Below, piece by piece: positions 20,547 through 28,659 of a DNA stretch of 39,223 bases (position 1 is the first letter of the stretch; each line of letters opens with the position of its first letter). Both the position numbers and the translations under genes were made by a program. Source of the stretch: JBHEMT01 sp046262435 (lineage in GTDB: Bacteria > Chloroflexota > Dormibacteria > Aeolococcales > Aeolococcaceae). The DNA lies in NCBI GenBank assembly GCA_046262435.1, contig JBHEMT010000140.1, positions 1 through 39,223 on the forward strand. Reading direction: 5' to 3'. The notes under the pieces were generated by a model. It made no database searches, was not told the DNA's origin, and saw only the letters and a program-made list of their open reading frames with translations.

Positions 20547-22226
20547 ATGACGGCACTCCGCCGGGCTCAGGTTCAGCTGGGCGCCACGCTGCTCTTCGCG
20601 CTTGCGCTGATCGGTGTGCTCGGCCTCGTCGCGGGATCCTCGCGTGCGGTAGCGGCGTGCGGCCGGCTCGTGGTCGCGTCCTCTGCGGAGAAGTTCGGCC
20701 TGCTCAGCACCCTGGCGGCGGGCTACAACGCCGCGCAGCCGGCGGGCGCGGCGTGTGTGCGGGTAGTCGTCGAGGAGGTCAACTCCGGCGACGCAGAGCG
20801 GGCACTGGAGACCGGCTGGAGCGGGCTTGCCGCGGAGCGCCCGGATGTCTGGTCTCCGGCAAGCTCGGCCTGGGTGCAGCTGCTTGCAGCACGCTCCCAG
20901 CGCGGCGCGACCGAGGTGCTTCCCCCGCTCGGGGACCTGCTGCAGTCACCCACGGTGATCGGCATGCCTCAGCCGATGGCCGCAGCCCTCGGCTACCCCG
21001 GGGCGCAGCTGGGCTGGACGGACCTGAGCCGCCTGATCGCCGACCCCGCGGGGTGGGGTGCGGTGCAGCACCCTGAGTGGGGACGCTTCCGCCTGGGAAA
21101 AACCAACCCCACCGTCTCCACCTCCGGGTTGCATGCCCTGGTGGCCAGCTACTTCGCCGCGGTCGGGGGGGTTCCGCTCACCTCGGCCGATGTTTCCCAG
21201 CCGCGCGTTCACGACTTCGCCGCCGGGATCGAGTCGGGCGTGATCCACTACGGGGAGACCGCCGGTGACTTTCTCCTCGCGCTTCGCGACGCCGACAACC
21301 GCGGGGCCGCCACCAGTTACATCTCCGCGGTGGCCGTGGAGGAGAAGGAGCTGGCCGACTACAACCGGGGAGTGATCGCGGGCACGCACCACGGGGCGCC
21401 GCACACGCCCCTGGTGCCGATCTACCCGAAGGAGGGCACCCTGGTCGCTGACCATCCCTACGTCCCGCTACGCTGGTCGCTGCAACAGGCAGCCGCCACC
21501 GGCTTCTTCGACTATCTGACCCTTCCAGCGCAGCAGGCAACCATTCAAGCGGAGGGCTTCCGCAACCGATTCGGAGCCCCCGGCGCCGCCTTGGCGCGGC
21601 TGGTCCCCCGGCCGGACCCGCTGGCCAGGGAGGTCGTGGTGCCCTCGGGCGATGCGCTGGTGGCCATGCTTGATGCGTGGCAGGAGCTGCGCAGGGCAGC
21701 CAGGGTGCTGATTCTCGTCGACACCACCGCCTCGCCCAACGTGCTCCGACCGGCGCTGGCCAGCCTCAGCGACGCCGTCCGGAATTTCCAGCCGCGTGAT
21801 CTTGCCGGGGTGTGGACCTTCCCCGCTCCGCCCGGCTCGTCGCGACCCTATGGCGAACTGGCGCCGCTGCTGCCGAGCAGCCCGGCGGTGGCTCGCGCGC
21901 TCAGCGCCATCCGGCCGGCGCCGGGCGCGGTGGACCCCGACGCCGCCCTGCGGGCCGCGGTCGACGCCCTGGCGGCGACCTACGACCCGGCCAGGGTCGA
22001 CGCGGTGCTGCTGGTGGAGCTGTCCCCGGAGGAGACCAGGGCCGGAGCCGACCTCCCCTTCGAGAGCTGGCTGCGGAACCAGCCCGCCAACCGGCTGGTA
22101 CGCATCTTCACGGTCGGGCCCGCGGGAAGCGGCCGGCTGCACGACCTGAGCCTTGCCGGACAGGGCTTCTCCTATCAGCCGGGGACGACCTCCCACCTGC
22201 TCAACGACGTCATCTCCAACTTCTGA
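20547..22226 (+). CDS. Secreted/anchored solute-binding and VWA domain protein 1 (degenerate MIDAS)
   Basis: The 559-residue protein has an N-terminal hydrophobic segment (residues ~11-30, LGATLLFALALIGVLGLVAG) followed by AVA-A, a possible signal peptidase site. A periplasmic-binding-protein-like domain follows (RLVVASSAEKFGLLSTLAAGYN, RPDVWSPASSAWVQLL, GWGAVQHPEWGRFRLGKTNPTVSTSGLHALVASYFA, VPIYPKEGTLVADHPYV). The C-terminal von Willebrand A fold begins VLILVDTTASPN. Its metal site reads D392-T-T-A-S instead of DxSxS. It is a clear paralogue of the protein at 22816 and ends similarly (VISNF against VVSNF). Annotated relatives are called substrate-binding and VWA domain-containing proteins; ligand and role are unknown. 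It should face outside the cell. Confidence 0.85.
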   Translation: MTALRRAQVQLGATLLFALALIGVLGLVAGSSRAVAACGRLVVASSAEKFGLLSTLAAGYNAAQPAGAACVRVVVEEVNSGDAERALETGWSGLAAERPDVWSPASSAWVQLLAARSQRGATEVLPPLGDLLQSPTVIGMPQPMAAALGYPGAQLGWTDLSRLIADPAGWGAVQHPEWGRFRLGKTNPTVSTSGLHALVASYFAAVGGVPLTSADVSQPRVHDFAAGIESGVIHYGETAGDFLLALRDADNRGAATSYISAVAVEEKELADYNRGVIAGTHHGAPHTPLVPIYPKEGTLVADHPYVPLRWSLQQAAATGFFDYLTLPAQQATIQAEGFRNRFGAPGAALARLVPRPDPLAREVVVPSGDALVAMLDAWQELRRAARVLILVDTTASPNVLRPALASLSDAVRNFQPRDLAGVWTFPAPPGSSRPYGELAPLLPSSPAVARALSAIRPAPGAVDPDAALRAAVDALAATYDPARVDAVLLVELSPEETRAGADLPFESWLRNQPANRLVRIFTVGPAGSGRLHDLSLAGQGFSYQPGTTSHLLNDVISNF

Positions 22227-22235
22227 ACCAGCTCC

Positions 22236-22730
22236 ATGAACCCCAGAACGTCTGCCGACCGGCCAGGGCAGCTGCTCCGGCGGTCGGTGCATGGGGTGCT
22301 GCTCCTCCTGGCGGGAGCGACCGTCGTCGCCGGCCACCTGCTCGGGATCGGCTGGCCCGCTGCCGTGGTCTCCGGCGTGGCGGTGCTGGGGCTGGGTGAG
22401 GCGCTGGGACGATGTCTGCCCCATCCCCAACCCGTGCAGGAGACGGAGCAGGTGGCGGGTGCGAGGGGGACCGGTGGGGCGCCCGCGCCGCTGCCTGCCG
22501 GCGCCCATTTTGCGAACCCCCTGACCCGGCGCGAGCTGGAGGTCGCCCTGTTGGTGGCCCGAGGATTGCGCAACAAGGAGATCGCCCACCGCCTCTTCCT
22601 TTCCGAGCGCACCGTCGACAACCACATCCACCACAGCTTCAACCGCCTGAACCTCTCCGGCCGGGTCGAGCTCGCCGCCTGGGTGCACGAGCACGGACTG
22701 CTGCGAGAAATGAGCACCGAACCTGAGTAG
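22236..22730 (+). CDS. Membrane-tethered LuxR-type HTH protein
   Basis: The 164-residue protein has two predicted TM helices at residues ~20-37 (GVLLLLAGATVVAGHLL) and ~40-57 (WPAAVVSGVAVLGLGEAL), a Pro/Gly linker, then a LuxR/GerE HTH domain at 95-150 (LTRRELEVALLVARGLRNKEIAHRLFLSERTVDNHIHHSFNRLNL). There is no receiver, PAS or autoinducer domain. The DNA-binding domain would be cytoplasmic, held at the membrane by a hairpin. It starts nine bases after the first SBP-VWA gene and lies 85 bases before the second. The context suggests it senses something through those exported partners and regulates the island, but that is inference. Confidence 0.85.
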   Translation: MNPRTSADRPGQLLRRSVHGVLLLLAGATVVAGHLLGIGWPAAVVSGVAVLGLGEALGRCLPHPQPVQETEQVAGARGTGGAPAPLPAGAHFANPLTRRELEVALLVARGLRNKEIAHRLFLSERTVDNHIHHSFNRLNLSGRVELAAWVHEHGLLREMSTEPE

Positions 22731-22756
22731 CCGCTGAGCCCTTTTGCGGATGTGGG

Positions 22757-22797
22757 CACAGCGGTCCGTGCCTAGCGTCACCTCCACACAGCGGACG
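22757..22797 (+). promoter_or_regulatory. Direct repeat CACAGCGG(T/A)C flanking a -10-like element
   Basis: CACAGCGGTC at 22757 and CACAGCGGAC at 22787 are exactly 30 bases apart, about three helical turns. TAGCGT (22773-22778) lies between them. They sit just before the second SBP-VWA gene and just after the membrane HTH gene, and could be operator sites. No good -35 is seen. Confidence 0.35.
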
Positions 22798-22815
22798 CAG
22801 TGATGGAGGTCAGTG

Positions 22816-24576
22816 ATGGTCACAGGACAGCGGCAGTCTTCGGCGGGCAGATGGACGGCGGCGGTGGTCGGGCTGGCACTGGTGCTGGCCCTTGTGGTCG
22901 GGTTCAGGGGCCACGGTGGCTCGAGCGCAGCGGGCGCGCGCACCGCCAGTGCGGCCGGCGCCGGGGGCGGCGTGCCGCGGTCCGACTGCGTCGGGGTCAC
23001 CGTCGCCGCCTCGCCGGAGAAGTCGGACCTGCTGGCGCGACTGGCAGCCCGGTACGACGCCAACCGCCCCAGTCTGGACGGCCACTGCGTCGACGTGCGC
23101 GTCAACGCGGTGCTCTCGGGGGTCGCGGAGAAAGCGCTGGCAGCGGGCTGGGACGCGTCGAAGGACGGCCCCAACCCGGTCGTCTGGTCCCCCGCCGCCT
23201 CGAGCTGGCTCGGCATCCTCAGCCACGACACCGCTGGCCACGACCGCGGCGACCCGGCTCCGCTGGTCGCCCCGCAGTTGATCCAGTCGCCACTGGTGCT
23301 GGCCATGCCACGACCGATGGCTGAGGCGTTGGGCTGGCCGCACGCCGCCATCGGCTGGGCGGACGTGCTCCGGCTCGCGCAGGATCCCCGAGGCTGGGGC
23401 GCCTACGGGCACCCCCAGTGGGGTCGCTTCCGGCTCGGCAAGACCAGCCCGGTGGGGTCGACCGCGGGCCTGTTCGCCCTGCTGGATACCTACTACGCGG
23501 CCACCGGAGTGCGTGCCGACCTGACCACGAGCGACGTCAACGATCCCAGAGTGCAGGACTTCGTCCGGGCGGTCGAGAGCAGCGTCCTGCACTACAGCGG
23601 CCAGGTCTCCACCTTTCTTGACGGGCTGCGTGCTGCTGATGCCCATGGAGCAGGGCTGAGCTATGTCTCGGCCATCGCCACCGAAGAGCAGCAGGTGCTG
23701 CGCTACGACGCCGCCCGGCCGGCGACGCCCCTGGTCGCGGTGTATCCCTCCGACGGCACCCTGGTTGCGGACCATCCTTACGCGACGCTCACCGAGTCCT
23801 GGGTGAGCCCCGACCAGCGCAGGGCCGCGGCGACCTTCCTGGGCTGGCTGCTTCAGCCCGACCAGCAGCAGCCCTTTGTGGCAGCCGGTTTTCGCGACCA
23901 CAACGGCCAGGCCTCGCCGACCCTGAGCACGGCCGACGGAATCATCCCCGCCGGCCCCCCGGTGGTGCTCAAGCTGCCCGCTCCCGCGGTGCTCGACGAG
24001 GTGCGCACCTCCTGGAACTCGTTGCGCAAGCGGGCCAGAATCCTGGTGGTGCTCGACGTCTCCGGCTCCATGCAGGGTGACAAGATCGACAACGTGCGCC
24101 GGGCGGCAGCAACCGCGGTCAAGGCCTTCGCGCCCGACGACGAGGTGGGCCTCTGGTCCTTCTCCAGCGACGTCAACCATCTCGACGGGATCGCCCCGGT
24201 GGCCAGCAACGGCACCGCATTGACCACTGACATCGGCACCCTCCAGGCCGACGGCGCCACGGCTCTCTACCGGGTGACCAAGGAGGCAGTGGCCGAGGTG
24301 CGCAAGGGCTGGGACGCGGAGCGGATCAACGCGGTGATGCTGATGACCGACGGCCAGAACGAGGACTCGAACAACAACGACCTCGGTGCTCTCCTCGATG
24401 CTCTGCGTCGCCAGCCGGTGGAGCGTCCCGTGCCGGTGTTCACGATCGGCTACGGCACCGATGCCGACCTGGACACGCTGCGGCGGATCTCCGAAGCCAC
24501 CCACGGGCGAAGCTACAACGCCCCGGACCCGAGCCGGGTCGAGGCGGTCTTTGCCGACGTGGTCTCGAACTTCTGA
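22816..24576 (+). CDS. Anchored solute-binding and VWA domain protein 2 (intact MIDAS)
   Basis: The 586-residue protein has an N-terminal TM/signal segment (residues ~13-31) and a Gly/Ala-rich spacer. A solute-binding-like domain follows (CVGVTVAASPEKSDLLARLAARYD, NPVVWSPAASSWLGIL, GWGAYGHPQWGRFRLGKTSPVGSTAGLFALLDTYYA, VAVYPSDGTLVADHPYA). The VWA domain has a complete MIDAS: D414-V-S-G-S (ILVVLDVSGSM), the TALYR threonine, and D512 in LMTDGQNED. It should bind a divalent metal and a protein ligand outside the cell. ATG 22816 is chosen over GTG 22813 because GGAGG (22805-22809) then has a six-base spacing. It differs from its paralogue at 20547 chiefly in the intact metal site. The partner is unknown. 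Confidence 0.87.
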   Translation: MVTGQRQSSAGRWTAAVVGLALVLALVVGFRGHGGSSAAGARTASAAGAGGGVPRSDCVGVTVAASPEKSDLLARLAARYDANRPSLDGHCVDVRVNAVLSGVAEKALAAGWDASKDGPNPVVWSPAASSWLGILSHDTAGHDRGDPAPLVAPQLIQSPLVLAMPRPMAEALGWPHAAIGWADVLRLAQDPRGWGAYGHPQWGRFRLGKTSPVGSTAGLFALLDTYYAATGVRADLTTSDVNDPRVQDFVRAVESSVLHYSGQVSTFLDGLRAADAHGAGLSYVSAIATEEQQVLRYDAARPATPLVAVYPSDGTLVADHPYATLTESWVSPDQRRAAATFLGWLLQPDQQQPFVAAGFRDHNGQASPTLSTADGIIPAGPPVVLKLPAPAVLDEVRTSWNSLRKRARILVVLDVSGSMQGDKIDNVRRAAATAVKAFAPDDEVGLWSFSSDVNHLDGIAPVASNGTALTTDIGTLQADGATALYRVTKEAVAEVRKGWDAERINAVMLMTDGQNEDSNNNDLGALLDALRRQPVERPVPVFTIGYGTDADLDTLRRISEATHGRSYNAPDPSRVEAVFADVVSNF

Positions 24577-24586
24577 GGTGGGAAGG

Positions 24587-25339
24587 ATGAACCGGCAACT
24601 GCGCATCCGCGGGTTCGACCCCGTGGTCCTGGGGGTTGGCATGCTGGTGGCCGTCGCCGCAGTGCTCGCCGGAGCGGGTGCCTGGGCGGTCGCCGCTGGT
24701 CTGCTGCCCCTGCTCGCCGCGGTCGGAGCGCGGGAACTGCTGGCAGCCATCGGCGGCCGGGTCCGGCTGCCACCGTCGGGCACCCCGGAGCGGGCGCTGA
24801 TCGTCCGCGCCGAGGCAGCCTCGCAGGGGATGCGCCGGATCGTCAGGACGGTGCCGGCCGGTCCGACCGCCGAGCGCTGCCGGCAGATGGAGCTGGCCGC
24901 GCGGGGCGCGCTGCCCACGATCCGCGGCCTGGCCGTTCAGGCGCGGATGGTTGGCCAGCTCGCGGCGGGCGTGGACGTCGAGCAGCTGGAGCGCGAGCAC
25001 GAGCAGACCACCGCGCAACTTGCGGCCGCCGTCGACGCGGGCACGCGCGCCGAGCTCGAGGCCTCGCTGCGCTCCACCGAGACCCAGCTGGCCACGGCGC
25101 GTCGCCTGCGCGCGCTCGCCGGCGAGCTGGCCGCGCGCACCCGGGCGTTGACCAGCTCGATGGAAGCGGTGGTGGCCGGACTGACCGAGCTGCTGGCGCT
25201 GAGCGCGGACGACCCCGGCGCCCAACCGCACTCCACCCTGAATGTGCTCAGCAGGGAAATTGAGGCGCTGCGCGGGGGCCTGGAGGAGGCGCAGCGCTTC
25301 GGCCGGCAGGCGAGTGCCGGGCACCTCGTTGAGCGTTGA
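24587..25339 (+). CDS. Membrane-anchored coiled-coil protein of unknown function
   Basis: I do not recognise a named family. The 250-residue product has two TM helices near the N-terminus (residues ~13-30 and ~32-55, VLGVGMLVAVAAVLAGAG and VAAGLLPLLAAVGARELL). A long helical, heptad-like region follows (VEQLEREHEQTTAQLAAAVDAGTRAELEASLRSTETQLATARRLRALAGELAART, and LNVLSREIEALRGGLEEAQRF), predicted to be cytoplasmic. ATG 24587 is preceded by GGTGGGAAGG, and the gene follows the second SBP-VWA stop by ten bases, so it is very probably cotranscribed. The layout recalls membrane-stress coiled-coil proteins in a general way, but I saw no PspA or TelA signature. Confidence 0.8.
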   Translation: MNRQLRIRGFDPVVLGVGMLVAVAAVLAGAGAWAVAAGLLPLLAAVGARELLAAIGGRVRLPPSGTPERALIVRAEAASQGMRRIVRTVPAGPTAERCRQMELAARGALPTIRGLAVQARMVGQLAAGVDVEQLEREHEQTTAQLAAAVDAGTRAELEASLRSTETQLATARRLRALAGELAARTRALTSSMEAVVAGLTELLALSADDPGAQPHSTLNVLSREIEALRGGLEEAQRFGRQASAGHLVER

Positions 25340-25351
25340 GGCTGACTGTCC

Positions 25352-26701
25352 TCAGGCGGCGCTGGGCGGGCTGAGCCGGCTGCCCCGCAGGGCCAGCTCG
25401 GGACCGGCGGTCGCATGGCGCGCCTGGTCGCCGCGCGCCTGCCGCACCACCTGGCGCAGGGCCACCAGGGCAACGAGCCCAAGCAGGGCCCCGAGACCGA
25501 TGAGACCGTCGGCGAGCGCGATTCGGGCGGCGATCCCGCCCAGGATCGCACCCAGCGCTCCACCGGCCGCGAGCGTCACGGTGTAGAAGGCCATCAGTGC
25601 CGAGCGGTCGGCAACCAGCTGCTCCGAGCAGTCGGCCAGGTAGGCCACCGCGGCGGGGCCGAAGCCCGCCTGGATGAGCACTCCGGCGGCCACCAGCGGG
25701 AGGAACACCGGTGCCCAGCGGCCCGGCAGATGGTTGATGGCGAGCAGCCCAGCGGTGACCACAAAGACGCCGGGGACGGCGCGGCGCATCGTGGCCGGCC
25801 CGCCAATGCGCGCCAGGATGGGGGTCCACAGCCCGATGCCGACCAGGAGCAGCAGCACCCAGGCGAGCATGATCAGGCCGATCACCCGGGCGTCGAAGCC
25901 GTGCACCAGGGTCTGGTGCGGGTCGGCCTGCCGGCGCAGCAGCGAGGCGACGTTGAAGGACCACGCTCCGATCAGCGCGTTCACCGCGATCCAGGCGGGC
26001 ACGAAGACCCGGATCGGGCCGCGCCGGGCGATGGCTCGCCAGACCACGCGCAGCGAGCTGACCGGGAGTGGGGGGACCCGGGGAACGAAGCGGGCGCAGA
26101 CCAGCGCCGCCAGCCCGTAGAGGGCGGCGAGGAGAAGAAACGCCCCGCGGTGCAATGCCTGGTAGGCGAAGGGCCCGACGATGAAGCCACCGGCGTAGCC
26201 GAGCAGCGTGGACCCCTCGAAGGCGCCGCTGGCCCCGGCGCGGGCGGAGCGGTCAGCGCGGGTTGCCGCCGCGATGGTGCCCAGTGCCGTGGGGGTGAAG
26301 GCGGCTGCGCCGACGCCCTCGAGGATGCGCAGCGCGCCAATCTGTCCCGGAGCCGCTGCGGCGGCCACCAGCAGGGTGCCGATGCCGCCGAGCAGCGGGC
26401 CGCCGACCAGGAAGCGGCTGCGTCCGCAGCGGTCGGCAAAGCGGGCAAGGAAGGGGGAGCAGGCCATCTCGGAGAGCGCCTGGGTGGCGCCGATCAAGCC
26501 CACGCCGATGGCCGCTGGGTGACCGCCGCCGAGGTCGGTGACGTCCAGCTGCACCGCCACGCCGGCACCCACGGCGCCCACTCTGAGCAGGGCGTTGGCG
26601 CCGAGCAGCGCCCCCACCGCGGCCCGGCCTGAGGTCCGCGCCCGATCCGGGTGAGCCGGGGTCAGCTCCGGCCGCAGGCGAGGTGAACTCTGGTCGACCA
26701 C
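25352..26701 (-). CDS. MFS transporter
   Basis: The 449-residue polytopic protein has about 12 TM helices and a hydrophilic ~25-residue N-terminus. The conserved loop 2-3 motif of the major facilitator superfamily appears as FLARFADRCGRSRFLVGGPLLGGIG (residues ~83-107). A central cytoplasmic loop (RFVPRVPPLPVSSLRVVWRAIARRGPIR) divides the two six-helix halves. Substrate cannot be predicted. It converges with the coiled-coil gene with only 12 bases between stops and diverges from rny. GTG 26701 is supported by TAGGCT six bases upstream on the same strand. Confidence 0.88.
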   Translation of the reverse strand: MVDQSSPRLRPELTPAHPDRARTSGRAAVGALLGANALLRVGAVGAGVAVQLDVTDLGGGHPAAIGVGLIGATQALSEMACSPFLARFADRCGRSRFLVGGPLLGGIGTLLVAAAAAPGQIGALRILEGVGAAAFTPTALGTIAAATRADRSARAGASGAFEGSTLLGYAGGFIVGPFAYQALHRGAFLLLAALYGLAALVCARFVPRVPPLPVSSLRVVWRAIARRGPIRVFVPAWIAVNALIGAWSFNVASLLRRQADPHQTLVHGFDARVIGLIMLAWVLLLLVGIGLWTPILARIGGPATMRRAVPGVFVVTAGLLAINHLPGRWAPVFLPLVAAGVLIQAGFGPAAVAYLADCSEQLVADRSALMAFYTVTLAAGGALGAILGGIAARIALADGLIGLGALLGLVALVALRQVVRQARGDQARHATAGPELALRGSRLSPPSAA

Positions 26702-26707
26702 GCCACG

Positions 26708-26713
26708 AGCCTA
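26708..26713 (-). promoter_or_regulatory. TAGGCT -10 hexamer, leaderless promoter of the MFS gene
   Basis: Read on the - strand, TAGGCT is followed by six bases and then GTG 26701. The hexamer is identical to the one before miaB (29003) and shows that the pattern also holds on the opposite strand. Confidence 0.5.
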
Positions 26714-26785
26714 GGGGAGTGCGGTGGACGAGCCGGTGACGGAGATGCATCGAAGCCACACCTTCCTCGCCGCCCACCGCGCCCC

Positions 26786-26842
26786 TACAATGGGCGCACC
26801 GCAGCGACCACGGAAAACCGCACCCACAGCGCGGGGTGCGGT
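26786..26842 (+). promoter_or_regulatory. rny promoter -10 and structured 5' leader
   Basis: TACAAT (26786-26791) is a good -10, with a weak TTCCTC (26763-26768) 17 bases upstream. The predicted leader to GTG 26955 is about 155 bases. It contains a perfect 9-bp stem, ACCGCACCC (26817-26825) / GGGTGCGGT (26834-26842), with an 8-base loop and no following U-tract. The leader frame is open but does not look coding. Confidence 0.5.
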
Positions 26843-26954
26843 CGAACAGCCGGACGGGCACCCCGTCGTCGGCCCCCGGGTCCGCCGTCGTCGCGGCGCC
26901 CTTCGCGAGGTGGCAAGCACCTCACGTCCCCTTCGTACCCGAGGTTCCTCCCCC

Positions 26955-28505
26955 GTGATCGTTGCCCTGATCGGGCTCGTTCTCGCCGTGCTCGCCCTTG
27001 CCGGCGCGGTGCTGTACACGCGCCGGCAGCTGGGTGCGGCCCAAACCCGCACTGTCAGCGCCGAGGCCGCTGCCAGCAGCCGCAGCGCCGATGCCGAGGA
27101 GACCCGGCGTCAGGGCGAGCGCGAGGCGGCCGACCTCCTGCTCAGTGCCAAGGAAGAGGCACTGCGGATCAAGGCGGAGGTCGATTCCGAGCTGCGCGAA
27201 CGGCGTGCCGAGGTGGCCCGGCAGGAGCAGCGCGCCGCCCAGCGGGAGGAGACCCTCGACCGCCGACGCCGCGAGATCGAGAATGGTCAGGCCAAGCTGG
27301 AGAGCCGCGAAACCGATCTCGAGGCTCTGCGCGGCACTGTCGAGCAGGAGCGCGCCGCGGTGCAGGAGGAGCTCCAGCGGGTGGCCGAGCTCACCCAGCA
27401 GGAGGCGCGTGGCGAGCTGCTCGCCCAGGTGGAGGCCGAGCTCCACGGGGAGGTGGCAGAGCGCATCCGGGTGGCGGACGTGCGCGTCCGTGAGGACGTG
27501 GACGGGCGCACTCGGGAGTTACTCATCGGCGCCCTGCAGCGGCACGCCTCGGACCAGACCGGTGAGGCATCGGTGACCGTGCTGCACCTCCCCAGCGAGG
27601 AGCTCAAGGGCAGGATCATCGGTCGCGAGGGGCGCAACATCCGTGCCCTCGAGGCGGCCACCGGGGTGGACATCATCATCGACGACACCCCGGAGGCGGT
27701 GGTCCTCAGCGGCTTTGACCCGGTCCGCCGCGAGGTGGCCAAGATGACCCTGGAGCGGCTGTTCACCGATGGGCGCATCCACCCGGCGCGGATCGAGGAG
27801 ATGGTGGCCAAGGCCCGCTCCGAGATGCAGACCAAGATCCGCGAGGAGGGGGAGCAGGCGGTCTTTGAGGCGGGCCTGCCGGCGGTGCATCCCGAGCTGG
27901 CCAAGCTGCTCGGCACCCTGCGCTTCCGCACCTCGTACGGACACAACGTCCTCTCCCACAGTCGCGAGGCCGCCGCGCTGGCCGGGGCGATCGCCGCTGA
28001 GATCGGCTATGACGAGCAGGAGGCAAAGGAGATCGCCCTGTTCCATGACATCGGCAAGGCCGTGGAGCACACCGTCGAGGGGCCCCACGCGCTGATTGGT
28101 GCGGAGATCCTGCAGCGGCTCGGCCGGCCGGCCGCGGTGGTGGACGCCGTCCGCGCCCACCACTACGACGAGGAGCCGCACACCGTCGGTGCCTTTCTGC
28201 TGATGACCGTCGACGCCATCTCGGCGAGCCGGCCCGGCGCCAGGCGAGAGAACCTCGCCGCCCATGTCAAGCGGCTGGAGCGAATCGAGTCGATTGCGGA
28301 GAGCATGGACGGGGTGGAGAGCGCCTACGCGGTGCAGGCCGGCAAGGAGATGCGGGTGATGGTGCGCCCCGAGACGGTCAGCGACGACGGCGCTCGCATC
28401 CTGGCGCGCACCATCGCCAAGCGCATCCATGCCGAGGCGGGCCAGACTGGGCCGGTCAAGGTGGTGGTGATGCGCGAGACGCGCAGCGTGGAGTACGCCA
28501 AGTAG
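26955..28505 (+). CDS. rny: Ribonuclease Y
   Basis: RNase Y is a membrane-anchored endoribonuclease that starts mRNA decay. The 516-residue protein has an N-terminal TM helix (VIVALIGLVLAVLALAGAVLY). A long Glu/Arg-rich coiled coil occupies residues ~30-190, then a KH domain (VTVLHLPSEELKGRIIGREGRNIRALEAATGVDIIIDDTPE), then an HD domain with H364-D365 (ALFHDIGKAVEH). The end is VMRETRSVEYAK, the family terminus. GTG 26955 places the TM helix at the very N-terminus and gives the standard length; the open frame back to 26724 is rejected as leader. spoVS follows, as in Bacillus. Confidence 0.96.
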   Translation: MIVALIGLVLAVLALAGAVLYTRRQLGAAQTRTVSAEAAASSRSADAEETRRQGEREAADLLLSAKEEALRIKAEVDSELRERRAEVARQEQRAAQREETLDRRRREIENGQAKLESRETDLEALRGTVEQERAAVQEELQRVAELTQQEARGELLAQVEAELHGEVAERIRVADVRVREDVDGRTRELLIGALQRHASDQTGEASVTVLHLPSEELKGRIIGREGRNIRALEAATGVDIIIDDTPEAVVLSGFDPVRREVAKMTLERLFTDGRIHPARIEEMVAKARSEMQTKIREEGEQAVFEAGLPAVHPELAKLLGTLRFRTSYGHNVLSHSREAAALAGAIAAEIGYDEQEAKEIALFHDIGKAVEHTVEGPHALIGAEILQRLGRPAAVVDAVRAHHYDEEPHTVGAFLLMTVDAISASRPGARRENLAAHVKRLERIESIAESMDGVESAYAVQAGKEMRVMVRPETVSDDGARILARTIAKRIHAEAGQTGPVKVVVMRETRSVEYAK

Positions 28506-28591
28506 AGCACCCGGCGCGAGCGTGGCTGAGCCCGACGGCCGCGCCACTCCACTCGGTGCTCCGCAAACCGGCCGGCAGGCTTGTTTCCACA

Positions 28592-28597
28592 TACACT
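28592..28597 (+). promoter_or_regulatory. TACACT -10-like element before spoVS
   Basis: TACACT lies 62 bases before the spoVS GTG, in the 154-base rny-spoVS gap. No good -35 at the proper distance is seen. A Shine-Dalgarno GGAG (28649-28652) lies seven bases before GTG 28660. Confidence 0.35.
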
Positions 28598-28659
28598 GCT
28601 GATTCGCACGGCTGATACGGCCTGACGTCCCAGCAACAGCCTCGCAGCGGAGTCGCCCC

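Noticed and set aside
22810..24918. 702-codon - strand frame antisense to SBP-VWA2
   Set aside because: Antisense shadow produced by high G+C; no recognisable domains, while the + strand has clear ones.
26724..26954. 77-residue N-terminal extension of RNase Y
   Set aside because: RNase Y begins with its membrane helix; the extension holds the promoter and leader hairpin.
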